A stretch of DNA of 46,119 nucleotides from Rhodospirillaceae bacterium (GTDB lineage Bacteria > Pseudomonadota > Alphaproteobacteria > Rhodospirillales > Rhodospirillaceae), in contig JAIBCD010000022.1 in NCBI GenBank assembly GCA_019694335.1, positions 1 through 46,119 on the forward strand, in the 5' to 3' direction. Under the pieces are notes generated by a model that saw only the letters and a program-made list of their open reading frames with translations, searched no databases and was not told the DNA's origin. How positions within the stretch are numbered: position 1 is the stretch's first letter; each line of letters begins with the position of its first letter. Shown piece by piece: positions 31,706-40,458 of the stretch. Made by a program: the position numbers and the translations under genes.

Positions 31706-32254
31706 ATGGCCTTTCGCAAGACCTTGATTGCCGCGCTCTGTGTCGCGAGCGCCGCCATGGCGGCCGATGCCCCCAAACCCGGGCCCATCAACGCCTGCAC
31801 CTTGCTCACGGACGCGGAAGTGGCCGCCGCCATCGGCGCCAAGGTGACGCCCGGCAAACGTCAGGACGAAGGCGATGTCGGCGACCGGGCCGGCGCCAAG
31901 GGCACCTATTCATCCACCTGCTTCTGGAAAGTCATCAGCGACAAGCCCGATGATCCCAACAAGCCCATGGGCGGGGCCACCTTCGCCATCCTCAACGCCA
32001 TGCAGTGGCCGGCGGGATCGGGCGAGGCCAAGAAATTCCTGGAAAGCTTCTTCGACGCCGCAAAGAACGGCGTGATCGACCAGACGCCAGTGCAGCTCAA
32101 GATTGCCGACGACGCGATCTGGTGGGGCGACGGCGTGGCGGCGCGCAAGGGCGACCGCAGCTTCGGGATCTCGGTGTTCTGGCCCGACAAGAAGCGCGAG
32201 GAGCGGCGGACCTTCGAGGAAGCCCTGGCCCGGAAAATCGCGCCGCGGCTGTAG
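31706..32254 (+). CDS. Periplasmic protein of unknown function
   Basis: A 182-residue protein with a cleavable signal peptide ending in AAMAAD near residue 20. The mature part begins with a cysteine-containing segment (GPINACTLLTDAEVAAAIGA) that resembles the opening of DUF3558-like or small secreted binding proteins, and has a second cysteine (TYSSTCFWKV) that could form a disulphide. AGGAG precedes the ATG at 31706. It is alone on its strand between an MFS gene and the DUF1761 gene. Function is not predictable. Confidence 0.6.
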   Translation: MAFRKTLIAALCVASAAMAADAPKPGPINACTLLTDAEVAAAIGAKVTPGKRQDEGDVGDRAGAKGTYSSTCFWKVISDKPDDPNKPMGGATFAILNAMQWPAGSGEAKKFLESFFDAAKNGVIDQTPVQLKIADDAIWWGDGVAARKGDRSFGISVFWPDKKREERRTFEEALARKIAPRL

Positions 32255-32466
32255 GCGCCGCCGCAGGAAACTCCCTAAACGGTGGGTTTCCCGCGCGACC
32301 GGAACGACCGGATACCCCCATGCGAAAGGTGGCGGTCCCGCGCATCGCGCGCGCGGGGCATGCTGTCTTCACGGACGAACGGCCGGAGAGCCGCGGCTCC
32401 ACACTCCCTGGGCATGCGCGCATACCCATAGCCGTGGCGCATCCCGGGGATTGTTTCTCCAAAATC

Positions 32467-32871
32467 TCAGACCAGCGCCATCACCAGGCCCATGGCGAGA
32501 TAGGTCACCACCGTATTGGCGGCGTTGATCAAGGACAGCATCGGCGTCGCGCCGTGAAACCGGTCGCGCAGCAGCTGGTTCGACACCACGAAACCCACCG
32601 CCATCAGCAACGAGGTCACCAGCGCATCTTCAATGTTGTTCACCTGCCGCCAGCTGAACACTTCCGAGAGCGCCAGCGCCGAGATGATGCTCATGGCCGC
32701 GGCGTTGGTGATCGCCGCCGCCGCGCCCTTCTGCGGCGGGCACGGGTATTCCTTGCCCTGGGCCAGCATCCACGGCTTCAGGAACAGCACCGGCGAATAC
32801 CACAGCGCGCCAATGATCATGGCGACCACGGTCGCGGCCCCCACGCCCATATAGTCGATTGGCATAATCAC
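32467..32871 (-). CDS. DUF1761 family membrane protein
   Basis: A 134-residue, four-helix membrane protein of the DUF1761 type: it opens MPIDYMGVGAATVVAMIIGA, has ALWYSPVLFLKPWM, then an acidic loop and two more helices (ISALALSEVF; LINAANTVVTYLAMGLVMAL). Function of the family is unknown; it is confined to the inner membrane. Two in-frame ATGs (32871 and 32865) are possible; the first overlaps the DUF423 stop as ATGA, so coupling is likely. Both genes are leftward and form a small membrane-protein operon with the HD hydrolase upstream. Confidence 0.75.
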   Translation of the reverse strand: MIMPIDYMGVGAATVVAMIIGALWYSPVLFLKPWMLAQGKEYPCPPQKGAAAAITNAAAMSIISALALSEVFSWRQVNNIEDALVTSLLMAVGFVVSNQLLRDRFHGATPMLSLINAANTVVTYLAMGLVMALV

Positions 32872-33287
32872 GCCTCCCCTTCAGAATTTTCCCGCGACGC
32901 CAGCCAGGCGCCGAGGCCGAATAGCGCCCAGCCCGCCATGGCGGACACGCCGCCGAACGGCGCGAATATCACCGGCCCGTTGAAAGACGCCGAATAGAGC
33001 GCGCCCGGGAACAAGATCACCGCCGCGGCCATGAACCCGGCCGCGATTCGCAACACACGCTGGCCCATGCCGGGGAGGACGCGCTCCGACACCAGGGTGA
33101 TCAGCACCAGGGCGAGCGTATGAGTCATCTGGAACGCCGTCGCTTCGCGGAACCAGACCACGGCCTGGTCGCCGGTGGGCGCGATGGCGGCCAGGGCATG
33201 GGCCGCCAGGGCCGCGAGCGCCACCGCCAGCAACCCCGAGAGGCCGGCGAAGGCGAACATCCCGGCGGCAAAGCGGCTGAGTTTCAT
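32868..33287 (-). CDS. DUF423 family membrane protein
   Basis: A 139-residue protein with four membrane helices in the DUF423 pattern: AGMFAFAGLSGLLAVALAAL, AFQMTHTLALVLITL, a helix with AAGFMAAAVILFPGALY and a last helix with FAPFGGVSAMAGWALFGLGA. DUF423 proteins are common in bacteria, and their role is unknown. It sits in the inner membrane. It overlaps the DUF1761 gene by ATGA and lies eight bases after the HD-domain gene, all leftward, so the three probably share a transcript. No regulatory clue is visible. Confidence 0.8.
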   Translation of the reverse strand: MKLSRFAAGMFAFAGLSGLLAVALAALAAHALAAIAPTGDQAVVWFREATAFQMTHTLALVLITLVSERVLPGMGQRVLRIAAGFMAAAVILFPGALYSASFNGPVIFAPFGGVSAMAGWALFGLGAWLASRENSEGEA

Positions 33288-33295
33288 TTTTCCCC

Positions 33296-34006
33296 CTACC
33301 TTGCTTGCAGCAAGATCGCCTCTTCCAGCGCGTGGAAGCCTTCCAGGAACTTCCGCTCGGCCTCGGCCACCGGCAAGGGCGTGAGCTTAACATCTTTGAG
33401 CGGGCGCTCCTTGAAATTGAGCACCGTGCGGCACTCGGCGGCCGTGAATCCGGCCAATTGCACGGCCTCGGTGGCCGCCGCGATCTGGTCCGCGCGCTTG
33501 ATCAAGGCCCGATCGACGGTTGCAAGGACCGGCGTCAAACCAAACCGGATGTGGATTGCCCGGGTCAGGCGCAGTTCCACTTCCTTGAACACATCCCCGA
33601 CCACCGCCTTCAGCGGCGTGATCAGGTCATGGGTGACGTATTCCGAAGCATCATGGAGCTTGGCGGCCATCAGCAGCTTCGCGGACGCACGGGGTTTCAG
33701 GCGCCGGACGATCTCCACCACCAGGTCGGAATGCTGGGCCACGCTCCAGCCGTGCGCCCCCCTGGTCTGGCCGTTCCAGCGGGTATTGCGCGCGAGGCCC
33801 AGGGCGATGTCCTGGATTTCGATGTCCAGGGGCGACGGCTCGATCAGGTTCAACCGCCGGCCGGACAGCATCCTTTGCCAGGTCCGGGGCGCAAAAGATG
33901 CAAGTGGGGCCGCCAGCCGCTGGGACGGGCCGCTGGCCCGCGCGGCAATAGGTGTCGGTTTCACTTTGGAAATCCTTAAAGGCCGGGTTAATTTCCTGAA
34001 TGCCAA
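33296..34006 (-). CDS. HD-domain phosphohydrolase, YfbR-like
   Basis: A 236-residue protein whose core (residues 80-200) carries an HD-type metal site: HGWSVAQHSD and LHDASEYVTHDL, as in YfbR 5'-deoxynucleotidases, where the second block reads HDASE followed by a TxDL motif. Such enzymes hydrolyse deoxynucleoside monophosphates. The first 45 residues are basic and without a fold I know, so translation may start later (MLSGRRLNL). It leads the leftward operon with DUF423 and DUF1761. Substrate preference is inferred. Confidence 0.78.
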   Translation of the reverse strand: MAFRKLTRPLRISKVKPTPIAARASGPSQRLAAPLASFAPRTWQRMLSGRRLNLIEPSPLDIEIQDIALGLARNTRWNGQTRGAHGWSVAQHSDLVVEIVRRLKPRASAKLLMAAKLHDASEYVTHDLITPLKAVVGDVFKEVELRLTRAIHIRFGLTPVLATVDRALIKRADQIAAATEAVQLAGFTAAECRTVLNFKERPLKDVKLTPLPVAEAERKFLEGFHALEEAILLQAR

Positions 34007-34030
34007 TAATAGCTTAAAGTTTACACCCTA

Positions 34031-34055
34031 GGATCCCGGGTCAACCCCCGGGAGG
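34031..34055. repeat. REP-like inverted repeat, copy 2
   Basis: GGATCC-CGGGTCAACCCCCGGG with arms CCCGGG around TCAACC matches the reverse complement of the copy at 4073-4097 in GGATCC, CGGGTCAA and the trailing arm. It lies in the intergenic region between the divergent HD-hydrolase and CheY-like genes, again close to a promoter region and not inside a gene. The repeat may be a wider genome family. Confidence 0.5.
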
Positions 34056-34082
34056 TCTGGGGACGGGGATAGCGGATCGACC

Positions 34083-34667
34083 ATGGCTGCGGCGACTTCA
34101 GATTACCTGAAGCCCATCAGTTTTCTGGTGGCCGACGACCGTGCCTATATGCGCCGGGTGATCAAGAACATTCTTGAGACCCTGGGCTGTAAGCGCATCG
34201 ACGAGGCTCACCACGGCGGTGAGGCCCTGTCGATCATGCGCAGCTGGGCGCCGGATATCGTCATCACCGAGTGGCTGTTCGGGCCGATGAGCGGCCTCGA
34301 GCTGCTGAAAGCCGTGCGCGCCGAGAAAAGCAATCTGCGCTTCACGCCGATCATCATGATCACGTCCGAGACCCGGCGCGAGAAAGTGATCCTGGCCCGC
34401 AACTGCGGCGTCACCGAATACGTCGCCAAGCCGTTCAACGCCAAGAGCCTGATCCTGCGGATTCGTGAAATCATCGAGCGGCCGCGCCCGTTCATTGAAG
34501 TGGGCGGCTATTTCGGCCCCGACCGCCGCCGGCGTACCGAGGTCATGTCCGAAGGCGAGGAACGCCGCGGCAAGGGCAGCCCGCGTCCGCCGGTGGACCC
34601 CAAGGCCAGCCTCACCCAGGATCAAATCGACCGCCTCGTCGCGGGCGATTCCATCCACGAACACTGA
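34083..34667 (+). CDS. CheY-like receiver with Glu at the phosphorylation site
   Basis: A 194-residue protein with a single receiver domain at 10-130 and a charged, proline-rich C-terminus with no output domain. The acidic pair Asp18/Asp19 (VADDRAYMRR), Thr94 (IMITSETRRE) and Lys116 (VAKPF) are in place. The phosphorylated Asp is replaced by Glu63 (IVITEW), which is read directly from GAG in the DNA. Glu often mimics a phosphorylated Asp, so the protein may be permanently active or non-phosphorylatable. It stands alone, six bases before the ferredoxin-reductase gene. No kinase is adjacent. Partner and role unknown; a chemotaxis or motility link is only a family guess. Confidence 0.82.
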   Translation: MAAATSDYLKPISFLVADDRAYMRRVIKNILETLGCKRIDEAHHGGEALSIMRSWAPDIVITEWLFGPMSGLELLKAVRAEKSNLRFTPIIMITSETRREKVILARNCGVTEYVAKPFNAKSLILRIREIIERPRPFIEVGGYFGPDRRRRTEVMSEGEERRGKGSPRPPVDPKASLTQDQIDRLVAGDSIHEH

Positions 34668-34673
34668 CCCTCC

Positions 34674-35900
34674 ATGACCGGCGTTGTGATTGCCCCCGTT
34701 GTGATCGTTGGGGGCGGCCAGGCCGGCGCGCAGTGCGCCCTGTCCCTCCGTCAACACGGGTTCACCAATCCGATCACGATCATCGGCGACGAACCGGTGG
34801 TGCCTTACGAGCGCCCGCCGCTGTCCAAGGATTTCCTCAAGGGCGTCGCGGTGCGCGACCGGCTGTTCATGCGGCCGGCGGAAATCTACGCGGCGCAGAA
34901 TATCGCCCTGCGCCTGGGCGAAACCGTGACCGCCATCGACCGGGCATCGCGCGTGGTGCGCCTCGGCCATGGCGAAGCCGTTCCCTATGCCAAGCTTGTC
35001 CTCGCCACCGGTGGACGGGTGCGCACCCTGGCGGTTCCCGGCGGCGATCTCGCCGGCATCCACTACTTACGCACCCTCGCCCATGTGGAGGAATACCGCG
35101 ACCGGCTCACGCCCGGCGCCCGCGTGGTGATGATCGGCGGCGGCTATATCGGTCTTGAAGCCGCCGCGGCCGCCACCGCGCGTGGCTGCAAGGCCACGGT
35201 GATCGAAGCCGCCGAACGCGTGCTCGCCCGCGTCACCGCGCCCGAACTGTCGCGCTTCTACGAACAGGTTCACCGTGGCCACGGCGTCGAGATCTACACC
35301 AACGAGACCGTCACCGGTTTCGCGAGCGAGGACGGCGTGCTGCAAGTCGAATGCGGAACCGTCCGCCACGCGGCCGACCTGGTGATCGTCGGCATTGGCA
35401 TCTCGCCCAACGTGGAGCTGGCGCGGGCGGCGGGGCTCGAAGTGAACGACGGCATTGTGGTCGACGACTGCACGCGCACCGCCGACCCGGACATCTACGC
35501 GATCGGCGATTGCAGCAATCACCCCGACGCGCTGTACGGCGGCCGGCAGCGCGTCGAATCGGTGCCCAATGCCCTGGGCCAAGGCAAGGCCTGCGCAGCG
35601 GCGATCCTGGGCCAGCCCATGCCGTTCACCGATGTGCCGTGGTTCTGGTCAGACCAGTTCGACCTGAAACTCCAGATGAACGGCGTTCCACGCCCAGGCG
35701 ACCGGGTGGTGATCCGCGGTGACATGGCGGCGCATAAATTCTCGGCCTGTTACTTGCGCAACGGCGTATTGGTCGCCTGCCAGGCGGTGAATTCCGCCAA
35801 GGATTTCATACAATCCAAGAAGCTCATCGCCGCCCGCGCCCGGCCCGATCCGGCGCGGCTTGGCGACGCAAATGTCGCACTCAAGGATCTCGAGGCATGA
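34674..35900 (+). CDS. FAD-dependent ferredoxin/rubredoxin reductase-type oxidoreductase
   Basis: A 408-residue pyridine-nucleotide disulfide-type flavoprotein. The N-terminal FAD motif is IVGGGQAGAQCALSLRQHG, the family segment PYERPPLSKDFLKG follows, then the NAD motif MIGGGYIGLEAAAAATARG and the second FAD motif DIYAIGDCSNHP. It has the C-terminal domain of ferredoxin and putidaredoxin reductases (RVESVPNALGQGKACAAAIL). It should pass electrons from NADH to a ferredoxin for a Rieske oxygenase or P450, but neither partner is adjacent. ATGA overlap with the acyl-CoA ligase gene implies one transcript. Substrate context therefore unclear. Confidence 0.9.
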   Translation: MTGVVIAPVVIVGGGQAGAQCALSLRQHGFTNPITIIGDEPVVPYERPPLSKDFLKGVAVRDRLFMRPAEIYAAQNIALRLGETVTAIDRASRVVRLGHGEAVPYAKLVLATGGRVRTLAVPGGDLAGIHYLRTLAHVEEYRDRLTPGARVVMIGGGYIGLEAAAAATARGCKATVIEAAERVLARVTAPELSRFYEQVHRGHGVEIYTNETVTGFASEDGVLQVECGTVRHAADLVIVGIGISPNVELARAAGLEVNDGIVVDDCTRTADPDIYAIGDCSNHPDALYGGRQRVESVPNALGQGKACAAAILGQPMPFTDVPWFWSDQFDLKLQMNGVPRPGDRVVIRGDMAAHKFSACYLRNGVLVACQAVNSAKDFIQSKKLIAARARPDPARLGDANVALKDLEA

Positions 35901-37414
35901 ACCTGTTCGCCGCTTTTCAGGCCCGCTTCCCCACAGACCGCGCCGCGCCGTTCATCATCGAGCGCGCACGCACCCATACTTACGGCGACCTGGAGCGGGA
36001 AACCGCCGGTATCGCCAACCTGCTCATCGCGCTGAAGGTGAAGACCGGCGACCGGGTAATGGTGCAGGTGGAGAAAACCCCGCAGGCGGTGTTCCTGTAT
36101 CTCGCCTGCCTCCGCGCCGGCGCGGTGTTCTTGCCGCTCAACACCGCCTACCGCGCCGACGAACTGGAATATTTCCTCGGCGATGCCGAACCCGCGGTGG
36201 TGGTCTGCGATCCGGGTGCGGCGGCGCTCATGGACCTGTGCCGCGGCGCGGGTATCGCCAATGTGCTGACTCTGGACGCCAAGGGCGCCGGCAGCCTGAC
36301 AACCCAGGCCGCCGCGCAATCCGGCGAATTCGACACGGTCGCGGTCCGGACCGCCGACCTCGGCGCGATTCTTTATTCTTCGGGCACCACTGGGCGACCC
36401 AAGGGCGTGATGCTCAGTCACGGCGCGCTCGCCGCCAATGCCGCCACACTGCATCGGCTTTGGAAATTCGACGCCAAGGATGTGCTGCTCCATTGCCTGC
36501 CGATTTTCCATGTGCACGGGCTGTTCGTTGCCTTGCACACCACCCTGTGGAACGGCACCGGCATGATCTTCCACGCCAAGTATGCGGTGGATGACGTCGT
36601 CGCCGACCTGCCGCGCGCGACCGTTTTCATGGGCGTGCCGACATATTATGTGCGCCTGATCCAGCACGCGGCGTTCTCGCCGGAACTCACCCGCACGATC
36701 CGGCTGTTCCTGTGCGGCTCGGCGCCGCTGCTGGAGGAGACCTTTGCCACCTTCACGGCCAAGTGCGGCAAACAGATCGTCGAGCGCTACGGCATGACCG
36801 AAGCCGGCATGATCACCAGCGCTCATCTCGACAAGCCGCGCCGCGCCGGGACGGTCGGCTGGCCCCTGCCTGATGTGACTTTGCGGATCGCGGGCGAGAA
36901 CAATGCCGCGGTCGCGAAAGGCGACACGGGCGAGATCCAGATCAAGAGCCCCGCCTTGTTCAGCGGCTATTGGCGCAAGCCCGAGAAGACCGCCGAGGAT
37001 TTCACCGCCGACGGCTACTTCAAGACCGGCGACCTCGCGCAGATCGAACCGGACGGCATGGTGGCGATCGTCGGCCGCGCCAAGGACATGCTGATTTCGG
37101 GCGGATACAACGTCTATCCCAAGGAAATCGAAACCGTCATCGACGGCCTGCCGGGCGTGGTGGAGTCGGCCGTGGTCGGCATGCCGCACCCGGATTTCGG
37201 CGAGGCCGGTCTCGCGGTCCTCACCTTGCAGCCGGGCGCCTCGCTCGATCTCGCGGTGGTGCGCGCCGCACTGAAAGATGCGCTGGCGAACTACAAGATC
37301 CCCAAGCTGATCCTGTTCGCGGGCACCCTGCCCCGCAACGCCATGGGCAAGGTGCAGAAGAACGTCCTGCGCACCGAATACCGCGCGCAGTGGGACAATT
37401 TCCTCGCCGGATGA
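35897..37414 (+). CDS. Malonyl-CoA synthetase-like AMP-binding ligase
   Basis: A 505-residue adenylate-forming enzyme. The AMP signature LYSSGTTGRPKGVMLSH, the core HCLPIFHVHGLFVAL, SGSAPLL-like block LFLCGSAPLLEET, ERYGMTEAGM and the C-terminal GYNVYPKEIE and lysine motif NAMGKVQKNVL are all present. Length and blocks match MatB malonyl-CoA or methylmalonyl-CoA synthetases closely, so malonate or a short diacid is the likely substrate, but a fatty acid cannot be excluded. It is co-transcribed with the ferredoxin-reductase gene by an ATGA overlap. Its stop abuts the convergent ABC exporter gene with no spacer. Confidence 0.88.
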   Translation: MNLFAAFQARFPTDRAAPFIIERARTHTYGDLERETAGIANLLIALKVKTGDRVMVQVEKTPQAVFLYLACLRAGAVFLPLNTAYRADELEYFLGDAEPAVVVCDPGAAALMDLCRGAGIANVLTLDAKGAGSLTTQAAAQSGEFDTVAVRTADLGAILYSSGTTGRPKGVMLSHGALAANAATLHRLWKFDAKDVLLHCLPIFHVHGLFVALHTTLWNGTGMIFHAKYAVDDVVADLPRATVFMGVPTYYVRLIQHAAFSPELTRTIRLFLCGSAPLLEETFATFTAKCGKQIVERYGMTEAGMITSAHLDKPRRAGTVGWPLPDVTLRIAGENNAAVAKGDTGEIQIKSPALFSGYWRKPEKTAEDFTADGYFKTGDLAQIEPDGMVAIVGRAKDMLISGGYNVYPKEIETVIDGLPGVVESAVVGMPHPDFGEAGLAVLTLQPGASLDLAVVRAALKDALANYKIPKLILFAGTLPRNAMGKVQKNVLRTEYRAQWDNFLAG

Positions 37415-39160
37415 CTACATGAAACCGCCGGCCTGGCGTTGCCACAGGCGGGCATAGACGCCGCTCCGCGCCAGCAACGTGGCGTGGTCGCCGTCTTCCA
37501 CCACGCGCCCGTCCTCCAGCACCACGATGCGGTCGAGATGCATGATCGTGGACAGCCGGTGGGCGATGGCGATCACCGTGCGGCCTTCCATCAGCTTCAA
37601 AAGCCCATCCTGGATCAGGTGCTCGGCTTCGCTGTCCAACGACGATGTCGCCTCGTCCAGGATCAGGATCGGCGCGTTCTTGAGGAAGGCGCGGGCGATG
37701 GCGACGCGCTGGCGTTCGCCACCCGAGAGCTTCATGCCTTTCTCGCCGACGATGGACTCGTATCCCTTGGGCCGCCCGACGACGAATTCGTGGCAGTGGG
37801 CTTTTTTCGCCGCGTCGATCACCTCGGCCTCGCCGGCTTCGGGACGGCTGTAGCGGATATTGTCGCGCACACTCCGGTGGAACATGTTGGGGTTCTGCGG
37901 CACCTCGCCGAAGGCCTCGTGCAGCGAATCCCAGGTGACGTCGGTGATATTCTGGCCATCCACCAGGATTCGCCCCGCACGCAAGGGAAACTGCCGGCGG
38001 ATGAGCTTCACCAGGGTGCTCTTGCCCGCGCCGGACGCGCCCACCAGGCCGATGCGTTCTCCCGCACGGATCGAGAGCGAGAACCGCGCGAACACCGTCG
38101 TGCCGTCGGCGTAGCCAAACGTCATGTCCTCGATGACGATGGCGCCACCCTTCACCTGCAACGGCTTGGCGCCCGGCGCGTCCACCACCTCATGCGGGGT
38201 GAGCAGGGTCGCGATGCCGTCGGTGAGCAGGCCGTACTGCTCGAACAGGGCGAACACGTTGTCGCCCAAGGTGCGGATATTGGTCGCGACCAGGATCGAG
38301 AGGGTGATGATGGTGGTGAAACCGCCGACCGTCAGCGTGCCGGCGCGGGTGGCGTCGAAGGCATGCCACGCCAGCACGGCCAGGAACACCACGCTCAAGA
38401 CATGCAGCGTGACGCGCCGGCGCGAGGCGGCGAAACGCAGGCGCACCTGGGCCGCCAGTTCCGCTTCGTTGAACGGCCTCAGTCCGGCCCGTTCGAACTC
38501 GGTCTTGGCGAAGCTGCGCACCGACTCCCAATTGGAGACCGAATCCACCAGCCGCGCGACCTGGGCAGCGGCGGCGGCGGCGGAGGCCTTTGAAAACGGC
38601 CTGAGCCTGCGGGAGAGAATCGTCGAAACCACGGCGAACGCCACCACGAACACGGCAAAGATCGGCAGCAGGTCCGGCGCCTGGTGGAGAATCATGAAGG
38701 TGGTCAGGCTGAACATCACCGAGAGCCGCACCACGTTCGTGCATAGATATTCGACCATGGCCGCCGCCGCCGCCGCCGTGGTGCGGATCTTTTGCGCCAG
38801 GGCGCCGCTGGCCTGATCGAGGAAATACCGGGGCGCATGGCCCATCAGGTAGGCGAACAGCGCGTCATGGATGCGCACCCGCATCGCCATCTGGGTGTAG
38901 TTGGTGAAGGTGGCGTAGGCATGGGCGGAGAGGTAACCGCCCAGCCAGGTGCCGATCAGGGCCGCGAACCAGCCCACCGGGCCGAGGCCGCCAATGGCGG
39001 TCGGCACCCCCGACAACCCGTTCACCAGCTGCCCGAGCACGAAGGTCTGCGAGGTTTCGATGGAGGTGTTGACGGCCAGCAGCAGGACCATCAGCGCCGC
39101 ATGGCCCTTGAACCCGCGCGCGAGGAAATAGGCGACGAAAGCGAAAGGGCGGGAGGGCAT
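37415..39160 (-). CDS. ABC exporter, fused membrane and ATPase domains
   Basis: A 581-residue half-transporter. The membrane domain (about 1-310) has six helices. The ATPase carries Walker A GLVGASGAGKST, a Q-loop, signature LSGGERQRVAI and Walker B ILILDEATSSLDSEAEHL, then the H-loop IAIAHRLSTI. It should work as a homodimer to export a lipid, peptide or drug, most like MsbA or heterologous exporters of the multidrug group. The ATG at 39160 is used rather than one at 39184, since the upstream one lies within the terminator of the CHRD gene. No regulator or adaptor adjoins. Substrate unknown. Confidence 0.9.
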   Translation of the reverse strand: MPSRPFAFVAYFLARGFKGHAALMVLLLAVNTSIETSQTFVLGQLVNGLSGVPTAIGGLGPVGWFAALIGTWLGGYLSAHAYATFTNYTQMAMRVRIHDALFAYLMGHAPRYFLDQASGALAQKIRTTAAAAAAMVEYLCTNVVRLSVMFSLTTFMILHQAPDLLPIFAVFVVAFAVVSTILSRRLRPFSKASAAAAAAQVARLVDSVSNWESVRSFAKTEFERAGLRPFNEAELAAQVRLRFAASRRRVTLHVLSVVFLAVLAWHAFDATRAGTLTVGGFTTIITLSILVATNIRTLGDNVFALFEQYGLLTDGIATLLTPHEVVDAPGAKPLQVKGGAIVIEDMTFGYADGTTVFARFSLSIRAGERIGLVGASGAGKSTLVKLIRRQFPLRAGRILVDGQNITDVTWDSLHEAFGEVPQNPNMFHRSVRDNIRYSRPEAGEAEVIDAAKKAHCHEFVVGRPKGYESIVGEKGMKLSGGERQRVAIARAFLKNAPILILDEATSSLDSEAEHLIQDGLLKLMEGRTVIAIAHRLSTIMHLDRIVVLEDGRVVEDGDHATLLARSGVYARLWQRQAGGFM

Positions 39161-39174
39161 GGAGCTTATGTAGC

Positions 39175-39211
39175 CGAAAAACAAAAGGCCGGGCGAGAGC
39201 CGCCCGGCCTT
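39175..39211 (-). terminator. Intrinsic terminator of the CHRD gene
   Basis: Read on the minus strand, AAGGCCGGGCG (39211-39201) pairs with its complement (39195-39185) around a 5-base loop, followed directly by a T-rich run TTTTGTTTTT. It lies 36 bases after the CHRD stop and just before the ABC exporter start, so the exporter should not be co-transcribed with CHRD. Confidence 0.85.
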
Positions 39212-39246
39212 CCGCCGCCTGAAAAGACGGTGATTACTTCGTGATC

Positions 39247-39678
39247 TTATTTAGTGATTTGGCCGCGGATCTCGCCGCCCTTGTTGGCGGCGGTGTGGAC
39301 GTTCACATAGCTCTTGCCCGCGGTGACATCGGCGATCTGGGCGTCGGTGAGCGGCAGTTCGCCCTTGATCGGGCTCTTGAGGCCGCCGGCCATGCCGATG
39401 TTGACGATCACGCCGGCATTGGCGCCGGCCTCGGCCGGGCCGTGGATATGGGCGGCGACCGCGTCGCCCGACAGACCTTCGAAGTTCACCGTGAACATGA
39501 CCTTCTTGCCGGTGGTGTCGACGGTGATTTCGGCGGTGCCTTTGCCCTTGCTGTCATTGGCGGGCACTTCCTGGGCGGAGGTCAGGTTGGCCTTCATCTT
39601 GACCATTTCGGCATGGGCGGCGGTGAACGAAAGGCCGGCGGCGAGCAAAGCGCCGGTGGTGACGTGAAGCACCTTCAT
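39247..39678 (-). CDS. Secreted CHRD-domain protein
   Basis: A 143-residue protein with a cleavable signal peptide ending AAHAE near residue 24. The mature chain is one CHRD domain (AEITVDTTGKKVMFTVNFEG, then AHIHGPAEAGANAGVIVNIG and GEIRGQI at the end). CHRD repeats bind or fold beside metals and other ligands in extracellular proteins; bacterial single-domain versions are periplasmic or secreted with unknown role. GGGAGAG lies before the ATG. It ends in the terminator at 39175. It has its own promoter region opposite the tRNA-Arg. Confidence 0.88.
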   Translation of the reverse strand: MKVLHVTTGALLAAGLSFTAAHAEMVKMKANLTSAQEVPANDSKGKGTAEITVDTTGKKVMFTVNFEGLSGDAVAAHIHGPAEAGANAGVIVNIGMAGGLKSPIKGELPLTDAQIADVTAGKSYVNVHTAANKGGEIRGQITK

Positions 39679-39945
39679 GACGGTCTCTCCCTGTTATCCT
39701 GGATTGGATTGTTGGCGTGTTCGTGCGGGCCTGGCGCGTCTGCGGCGGGGGCTGCCGGCCGCCAAGCCCGGCAAAGATAGACCTGAATCGAGAGCTGTCC
39801 AGGCGTTTCGCCCACCGGCGAATGACTGTCTCCAAACCGTCGCGGCGCCCTGTAACAGGCATTGAACACGCGGCCGGGGGACTCGCCCGGCGCGGGTTCT
39901 AACGATTTGGGAAACTTAGAGAATCGTCGTTAAAACACGGAAGAG

Positions 39946-40022
39946 TGGCGCGCCCGAAGAGACTCGAACTCCTAACCTTCTGATCCGTAGTCAGATGCTC
40001 TATCCAATTGAGCTACGGGCGC
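39946..40022 (-). tRNA. tRNA-Arg(ACG)
   Basis: A complete 77-base tRNA including encoded CCA. Reading the minus strand: acceptor GCGCCCG pairs with CGGGCGC, a D-arm TAGCTCAATTGGATAGAGCA, anticodon stem TCTGA/TCAGA around CTACGGA with anticodon ACG, T-arm with TTCGAGT and discriminator G before CCA. It decodes CGU and, after A34 deamination to inosine, CGC and CGA. The first bases of the open frame to its right overlap its 5' end and are not coding. No terminator with a T-run is clear after it, though a weak inverted repeat lies at 39902-39934. Confidence 0.95.
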
Positions 40023-40458
40023 TTTGCGAAACGGCTCTGGAACGAACCGTCGCGGGTCTCGCGGGGGTGCCGTCAAGGACGACCCCGCGAGGCCGCATCA
40101 CATACTAACATCGCCGCGGGGCTGCAACAAAAACCTATGGAATTTCATGGTTCAGGGTGAGCGAGGTGCGCTTGCCCGCTTGTTCTGGCTACGAGCATTG
40201 CTGTACAGTCCGCGGAGGTGTGGGGTGATGCCGAAAATTGGTGCATCCGCAAGCCTTTGGGGGCGCTTTCTGAGAAACGGTTTCGGGCAAGACCGAAGGA
40301 TCGGTGGGCTGTTTTCAGCACACTGCTTCAATCGGCCCACGGGGAATGTGAGTGTGAGGATGCAGGTACAGGGGTTGTCGCGGGGGCTAGCCCGCGGACG
40401 AAATCAAAAATCGGCGCAAGCTTCGGTGTCCCAGGCTTCGATTTCTGGGGCTGGCCTC
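40023..40458. other. 435-base leader between tRNA-Arg and the coiled-coil gene
   Basis: No credible gene. An imperfect 14-bp stem-loop at 40055-40068/40081-40094 (GGTCTCGCGGGGGT with GACCCCGCGAGGCC) lies just upstream of the tRNA-Arg 5' end. The rest is moderately GC-rich, open in the frame of the next gene but without family-like sequence, so it probably holds the promoter and a long 5' leader. Confidence 0.55.

Noticed and set aside
40024-40458. N-terminal extension of the coiled-coil protein from the tRNA border
   Set aside because: The extension overlaps the tRNA-Arg end, lacks protein-like character and would hide a normal signal peptide.
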